Assembly: GCF_028561275.1 (NCBI RefSeq)
Contig: NZ_JAQQTF010000005.1
Location: 62,001 to 126,000, forward strand
Source of the DNA: Aureisphaera galaxeae
GTDB taxonomy: Bacteria; Bacteroidota; Bacteroidia; Flavobacteriales; Flavobacteriaceae
Reading direction: 5' to 3'
Length of the DNA stretch: 64,000 bases
In this document: positions 39,001 to 48,000 of the stretch, one piece after another
Layout: every line of letters begins with the position of its first letter
How positions within the stretch are numbered: the stretch's first letter is position 1
The notes under the pieces: model-generated
The model's database searches: none
What the model was told of the DNA's origin: nothing
The model's input: only the letters and a program-made list of their open reading frames with translations
Program-made: the position numbers and the translations under genes

Positions 39001-42000
39001 CTGTAGATGCTGCCATTTCACCACTAAGTGGACCTACCAACGGAACACTTACGTTGAACGCAGACGGAACCTTCACCTATACACCAAATGCAGGATTTGG
39101 AGGAACCGATCAGTTTGTATATGAAATTTTTGACGATGGTAGCCCAGTAGCAAGAGATAGAGCTACAGTTTATGTAACTGTAGGTGGAATCTTGAACACT
39201 ACCGATGCCATTGATGACATTAACGATACCTTCGTGAATGTACCAGTTCCTGGAAACGTATTGACCAATGATATTGATTTCGAAGGAGACACCCAGACAG
39301 TTACTACGACTACTGTAACTACCACTTTGGGAATAACAGTAACTATAGATGCCAACACAGGAGCTTATATCTATACGCCGCTACCAGATTACATTGGGGA
39401 AGATTCCTTCCAATACACGATTGTAGACGATGGAAATCCACAGGCTACCGACACAGCGACGGTATACATTGAGGTTTCTCCACTAGGTGATCCAGACAAT
39501 GATCCACCAGTGGCTAATGCAGATACCAATACTACCGAAGTTGATACTCCAGTAAGTGGAAATGTACTAGTAAATGACTACGATCCCGATGGAGACCCAA
39601 TTACCGTAACCGGTAACACCGATCCTTCTAACGGAAGTGTGGTAGTGAACCCTGATGGAAGTTATACTTACACTCCGAGTCCAGGTTTCATAGGAGTGGA
39701 TATCTTCACATACACTATTTGTGATGATGGCACACCTGCCTTGTGCGATACTGCCGTAGTAACCATTACGGTAATTGCAGATCATCAAAACATCACCGTG
39801 GCGAACGACGATTCTTACTTCAGTTTCGTAAATGAGCCCATCAACGGAAATGTGTTGGATAACGATTCAGACCCAGAAGGAGATAATCAGTCAGTAGATA
39901 CTGCCTTAACTCCAATAGTTGGACCATCTAATGGTACGCTATCCATAAATGCAGACGGAACCTTTACCTATACACCGAATACCGACTATGTAGGTCCTGA
40001 TTTCTTTGTGTACTCCATTTTCGATGATGGAACACCAGTCGCTACCGATGTGGCAACGGTATACCTTCTTGTTGGATTGGATGGTAACACTACCTTAGCT
40101 GTAGATGACATTAACGATACTTACGTAAACCTTCCAGTGAGCGGAAATGTATTGACGAATGATTATGATGAGCAAGGTCACACACAAACCGTCACTACGA
40201 CTACTGTGACAACTGCTCAAGGAGTAACCGTAACGATCGACGCTAACACAGGGGCTTATACGTATACTCCTCCAACGGATTATGTTGGCGAGGATACCTT
40301 CGTATATAGCATTACCGATGACGGAAACCCATTGGCGACCGATTCAGCTACCGTTTATATCGAAGTATTGCCAATCGGTACTCCAGATAATGAGCCACCA
40401 GTGGCAAATGCCGATACCAATACTACTGAAGTGGATACGCCTGTAAGTGGAAATGTATTGGTAAACGACTTCGATCCAGATGGTGATCCAATTACCGTAA
40501 CCGGTAATACCGATCCATCCAACGGAACTGTGGTAGTAAACCCTGACGGAAGCTACACCTACACTCCAAACCTAGGATTCGAAGGTGAAGATACCTTTAC
40601 CTATACGATCTGTGATGATGGAACGCCTGCACTTTGTGATACAGCAACTGTAACCATTCAGGTAATCCCGAACAATGGAAACATTACTGTAGCGAATGAC
40701 GATGCCTACAATACCTTCATCGATACGCCAGTAAGTGGGAACGTATTGGACAACGACAATGATCCAGAAGGAGATACCCAGACGGTAACTTCAGCTACGG
40801 TAACAACGCAACAAGGAGTAACTGTAGCTATTGCCGCCGATGGTAGCTTTACGTACACACCAATTGCGGGATACACAGGAACGGATCAGTTCGTATATAC
40901 TATTGAAGATAACGGAACACTAACGGCAACAGCTCAAGCAACCGTTTACCTAACGATTGGTGATCCTGGCAATGACATCCTAGCAGTAGACGACATTAAT
41001 AATACATATGTAAACCTTCCAGTAAGTGGAGACGTTGGAACCAATGATGAGAATGCAGACGGTCCTGCGGGAACTGAAACGTTCACTCTAGTAACTGATG
41101 TTACCAACGGTATCCTAGTATTAAATTCTGATGGAACCTATACATATACTCCAGGTCCTGACTTCGTAGGAGAAGATACCTTCACCTACCAGATCTGTGA
41201 CGCTGGAAACCCAATAGCATGTGATACGGCTACGGTATACATCGAAGTATTGCCGATCGGTACTCCGGACAACGAGCCGCCAGTGGCAAACGCAGATACC
41301 AATACTACTGAAGTAGATACGCCTGTAAGTGGAAATGTACTCGTAAATGACTACGATCCCGATGGAGACCCAATTACCGTAACCGGTAACACTGATCCAT
41401 CCAACGGAACGGTAGTAGTGAATCCTGACGGAAGCTACACCTATACACCAAACCCAGGATTCGAAGGGGAGGATACCTTCATGTATACGATCTGTGATAA
41501 TGGAACGCCTGCGCTTTGCGATACGGCTACCGTAACCATTCAGGTAATCCCGAACAACGGAAACATTACTGTAGCGAATGATGATGCTTACAACACCTTC
41601 ATCGATACGCCGGTGAGTGGAAACGTATTGGATAACGATAACGATCCTGAAGGAGACACTCAGAGTGTGACTTCAACAACCGTGACTACCTTGCAAGGGG
41701 TAACTGTGAATATCGCTGCCGATGGTAGCTTCACCTATACACCAGCAAGCGGATTTACGGGAACGGATCAGTTTGTATACACTATTGAAGATAACGGTAC
41801 ACCAACGGCAACGGATCAAGCTACTGTGTACTTGACCATTGGTGGTCAAGGAAACGACATCCTTGCGGTAGACGATATTAATGATACGTATGTAAACCTT
41901 CCAGTAGATGGAAGCGTGGCGACCAATGATGAGAATGCAGACGGTCCTGTAGGAACTGAAGTGTTTACTCTAGTAACCGATGTAACCAACGGTACCTTGG

Positions 42001-45000
42001 TGTTCAATGCCGACGGAACATACACCTATACACCGGCTACAGACTTTGTAGGAGAAGATACCTTCACTTACCAGATCTGTGATGCTGGAACTCCTGTTGC
42101 TTGTGATACGGCTACGGTATACATCGAAGTATTGCCAATCGGTACTCCAGACAATGAGCCGCCAGTGGCCAATGCAGATACCAATACTACGGAAGTAGAT
42201 ACACCAGTTTCAGGAAATGTATTAGTAAATGACTTCGATCCAGATGGAGACCCAATTACCGTAACCGGTAATACCGATCCATCCAATGGAACGGTAGTTG
42301 TGAATCCTGACGGGACTTACACTTACACACCAAACCCAGGATTTGAAGGTGAGGATACTTTCACCTATACAATCTGTGATGATGGTACACCTGCACTTTG
42401 TGATACAGCAACTGTAACTATTCAGGTAATCCCGAATGGTGGAAACATTACAGTAGCTAACGATGATGCCTACAATACCTTCATCGACACTCCTGTGAGT
42501 GGAAATGTATTGGACAACGATAACGATCCAGAAGGTGATACGCAGACAGTAACTTCAGCAACTGTAACTACGCAGCAAGGAATAACGGTAAACATCGCTG
42601 CCAATGGTAGCTTTACGTATACGCCAGCGGCTGGATATACAGGAACGGATCAGTTTGTGTACACTATTGAAGATAGTGGTGCGCCAACGGCCACCGACCA
42701 AGCTACGGTTTACTTGACCATTGGAGACCCAGGAAACTATATCCTTGCGGTAGACGATATCAACGATACCTATGTAAATCTTCCAGTAAGTGGAAACGTT
42801 GGAACCAATGATGAGAATGCGGATGGTCCTGCGGGAACTGAGACATTCACTCTAGTGACCGATGTTACCAACGGAACCTTGGTGTTCAACACAGACGGAA
42901 CGTATACCTATACGCCAGGTACGGACTTCGTGGGAGAAGATACTTTCACCTACCAGATCTGTGATGCTGGAAACCCAATAGCATGTGATACGGCTATAGT
43001 ATACATTGAAGTATTGCCAATTGGTACTCCGGATAACGAGCCGCCAGTGGCCAATGCAGATACGAATACAACGGAAGTAGATACGCCAGTAAGTGGAAAC
43101 GTATTGGTAAATGACTTCGATCCTGATGGAGATCCAATTACCGTAACTGGCAATACAGATCCATCCAACGGAACAGTGGTAGTGAACCCAGACGGAAGCT
43201 ACACTTATACTCCGAACCCAGGATTTGAAGGAGAAGATACCTTCACATACACAATCTGTGATGATGGTACACCAGCCCTATGTGATACGGCTACCGTAAC
43301 CATTCAGGTAATTCCGAATAACGGAAACATCACTGTAGCGAACGATGATGCATACAATACCTTTGTTGATACTCCAGTAGATGGAAACGTATTGGATAAC
43401 GATAACGATCCCGAAGGAGATACTCAAACAGTAACTTCAACTACAGTGACCACGCAACAAGGTGTTACGGTATCAATTGATACTGATGGTAGCTTCACGT
43501 ATACACCAGCTGCTGGATACACAGGAACGGATCAGTTTGTATATACAATTGCAGACAATGGAAGTCCTGTAGCCACGGATCAAGCGACCGTATACCTTAC
43601 GATTGGTGACCCAGGAAATACAATCTTGGCCAAAGATGATATCAACGATACATTCGTAAACCTTCCAGTAAGCGGAGATGTTGGTACGAATGATGATAAT
43701 AGCGACGGACCAGCGAATACCGAAATCTTCACATTGATTACCGATGTGACTAACGGAACCTTGGTGTTCAACGCTGACGGAACGTACACATATACACCTG
43801 CTACGGACTTCGTAGGAGAGGATACCTTCACCTACCAAATCTGTGATGGTGGAAACCCTGTAGCATGCGATACGGCAGTGGTAACCATCGAAGTGGTGGC
43901 CGATCCTATCATCGATAACGATCCACCGATTGCTAATAACGATACTGCAGTAACCGAAGTGGATACTCCAGTAGACGGAAATGTATTGGTGAACGATTAC
44001 GATATGGATGGTGATCCAATTACCATCACAGGGAATACCGATCCTTCTAATGGAACCGTGGTATTGAATCCTGACGGAAGCTATACCTATACTCCAAACC
44101 CAGGATTCGAAGGTGAGGATACCTTTATGTACACCATCTGTGACAACGGTACACCGGCACTTTGCGATACTGCTACCGTAACCATATTGGTAATTCCGAA
44201 CAACGGAAACATCACTGTGGCTAATGACGATGCCTATTCTGGTGAAGTGGATACGCCAATTACAGGAAATGTGTTGGATAACGATTCCGATCCTGAAGGG
44301 GATAACCAAACATTGGATACAGGGGTAACTCCTGTAAGCGGACCAGCTAATGGTACTGTAGTATTCAACGCCGATGGTAGCTTCACCTATACTCCTAATG
44401 CTGGATTTATAGGAACAGATCAAATGGTATACAGCGTAAATGACGATGGAACACCACAAGCTTCAGATCAAGCGACTGTATATATCTTGATCAGACAAAC
44501 ACCTGCGCCAGCCATTGCTATCGTGAAGACCGGTACCTATGTGGATACCGATCAAGATCAGTGTGCCGATGCCGGTGAAACGATCGACTACATTTTTGCA
44601 GTAAGCAACCAAGGAAACGTGCCGTTAGGAAACATTACAGTGACCGATCCATTATTGGAGGCGCCGAACCCAGTAGTACCTATCGTATTTGAATCTGGTG
44701 ATACCAATAACGATGGTATGCTAGATGTGGACGAAACTTGGTTCTACATAGCAACATATGTGGTAACTCAAGATGATATCGATGCTGGAAATGTGACCAA
44801 CCAAGCTACTGCTGAAGGTACCGATGCCGACGGAACTACGGTAAGTGATCTTTCCGATGATGAAGTAGTAACTGAAGACGATCCAACCGTACTTACGTTG
44901 TGTCAGAGTTCGGTAATCGCTATCGTGAAAGATTCTATCCTAAATGATGAAAACGTAGATAACTGTACCGATCCAGGTGAAACAATCGACTATACTTTCA

Positions 45001-48000
45001 CTGTAACCAATGAAGGAAATACAAGTCTGTCTAACATCACGGTAACCGACCCATTATTGGAGGCTCCAAACCCAGTAGTACCTATCGTATTCGATTCTGG
45101 TGATACCGATGGAGATGGTGAGTTAGATGTAACTGAAACTTGGGTCTATACTGCCAGCTATGCAGTAACTCAAGATGATATAGATGCCGGACAGGTAACT
45201 AACCAAGCAACTGCTACAGGAACAACACCTAGTGGAGCTACTGTAAGTGACCTATCCGATGATGAATTAGTAACCGAAGACGATCCTACTGTGACCGAGC
45301 TTTGTCAGCAGCCTGTAATTGCGATTGTAAAAACAGGAGTATTTGTAGATGGCAACGGAGATCAGTGTTCCGACCCAGGTGAAATGATCGATTACACCTT
45401 CACCGTGACCAACGAAGGAAATGTAAGTCTTTCAAATATTACGGTAACCGATCCATTGTTAGAGGCTCCAAACCCAGTAGTACCTATCGTATTCGCATCA
45501 GGTGATACCGACGGTGACGGAGAATTGGATGTAACCGAAACATGGACGTACACTGCGAGTTACGCAATTACACAAATTGACATCGATGCTGGACAAGTAG
45601 AAAACCAAGCTACGGCTACTGGTACAGCTCCTGATACTTCAACAGTAAGTGATCTTTCTGATGATGAATTAGTGACTGAAGATGATCCGACTGTAACTGA
45701 CCTTTGTCAGAATCCAGTAATTGCGATTGTGAAGACCGGAGTATTTGTAGATACAGATCAAGATAATTGTGCAGACCCAGGCGAAACCATAGACTACACC
45801 TTCACTGTAACTAATGAAGGAAATGTAAGTCTTGGATTCATCACCGTGACCGATCCATTGTTGGAAGCGCCAAATCCAATTGTACCTATCGTATATGTGT
45901 CAGGTGATACCGATGGAGACGATGAATTGGATGTAGATGAAACTTGGATCTATACTGCTAGTTATGCAGTGACACAAGACGATATAGATGCCGGACAAGT
46001 AACCAACCAAGCAAGTGTGCTAGGTACTTCTCCAGCGAATGTAGGTGTTACCGACCTTTCTGATGATGAGGTAGTAACCGAAGACGATCCAACAGTGGTT
46101 ACCTTATGCCAGGCCCCAGCCATTGCTATCGTGAAAACGGCTAGCTATGACGACGGAGGCGACTGTAGCCAACCAGGTGAAATGATCGACTATACCTTCG
46201 AAGTAAGCAACCAAGGAAATGTAAGCTTAACTAATATTTCTGTAGATGACCCACTATTGGGAGGACCTGTTGCAGGACCAGATAGTGGTGATACCGATGG
46301 TGACGGAGAATTGGATGTAGATGAGGTTTGGGTATACACTGGAAGTTACACGATTACTCAGGTAGACATAGACAATGGTGAGGTATTGAACCAGGCCACT
46401 GCTGAAGGCACCGCTCCTGATGGAACTGTAGTAAGCGACTTATCCGGTGCTACTGTAGATACCGATGAGACAACAACGACTACATTATGTCAGTCTCCAG
46501 ATATTGCTATTGTTAAGACAGCTAGTTATGACGATGGAGGTGACTGTAGTCAGCCAGGTGAAGTGATTAACTACACTTTCGAGGTGAGCAACCAAGGAAA
46601 TGTAAGTTTAGCGAACATTGTAGTAGATGATCCATTATTGGGTGGACCTGTAGCAGGACCGGACAGTGGTGATACAGATGGTGACGGAGAATTGGATGTG
46701 ACTGAAGTTTGGGTATACACCGGAAGTTATACGATTACCCAGGTAGACATTGACAATGGTGAGGTATTGAACCAAGCTACTGCCGAAGGAACTGCTCCTG
46801 ACGGATCTATCGTAAGCGACCTATCTGGTGCTACCGTAGATACCGATGAGACTACGACAACCACATTGTGTCAGTCTCCAGCCATTGCTATCGTGAAAAC
46901 GGCTAGCTATGACGACGGAGGTGACTGTAGCCAGCCTGGTGAAATGATCAATTACACCTTCGAGGTGAGCAACCAAGGAAATGTAAGTCTAGCTAATATC
47001 TCTGTAGACGATCCATTATTAGGTGGACCTGTTGCTGGACCAGACAGTGGTGATACCGATGGTGACGGAGAATTGGATGTGACTGAAGTTTGGGTATACA
47101 CAGGAAGCTATACCATTACTCAGGCGGACATCGACAATGGTGAGGTATTGAACCAAGCTACTGCCGAAGGTACCGCTCCTAATGGAACCGTGGTAAGCGA
47201 CCTATCCGGTGCTACCGTAGATACCGATGAAACTACGACTACCACATTGTGTCAATCCCCAGCCATCGCAATAGTGAAGACCTCAAGTTATGATGACGGA
47301 GGCGACTGTAGCCAGCCGGGTGAGACGATCGACTATACTTTCGAGGTAAGCAACCAAGGAAATGTAAGTTTAGCGAACATTGTAGTAGATGATCCATTAT
47401 TGGGTGGACCTGTTGCTGGACCGGATAGTGGTGACACCGATGGTGACGGAGAATTGGATGTAGACGAAGTATGGGTGTACACAGGAAGTTATACCATTAC
47501 TCAGGGTGATATCGACAACGGAGAGGTATTGAACCAAGCTACGGCTGAAGGTACCGCTCCAGATGGAACCGTAGTAAGTGACCTTTCCGGTGCTACTGTA
47601 GATACGGATGAGACCACAACCACTGAGCTTTGCCAGGATGCTTCGATTGCCATAGTGAAGACCTCAAGTTATGATGACGGAGGTGATTGTAGCCAGCCAG
47701 GTGAAACCATCGACTATACTTTCGAGGTAAGCAACCAAGGAAATGTAAGCTTAGCGAACATCGTAGTAGACGACCCATTATTGGGTGGACCCATTGCTGG
47801 ACCAGACAGTGGTGATACCGATGGAGATGGAGAATTGGATGTAGATGAAGTATGGGTATATACTGGAAGTTATACTATCACTCAAGTTGATATCGACAAT
47901 GGAGAGGTAGTGAACCAAGCTACTGCCGAAGGTACTGCTCCAGATGGAACCGTAGTAAGCGACCTTTCTGGATCTACAGTGGATACAGACGATACAACCA

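Noticed and set aside
43473-44459. A 328-residue open frame on the minus strand inside the giant adhesin gene
   Set aside because: It is antisense to the repeat array; its length follows from the repeated sequence having no stop in that frame. Its translation has no signal, domain or normal composition.
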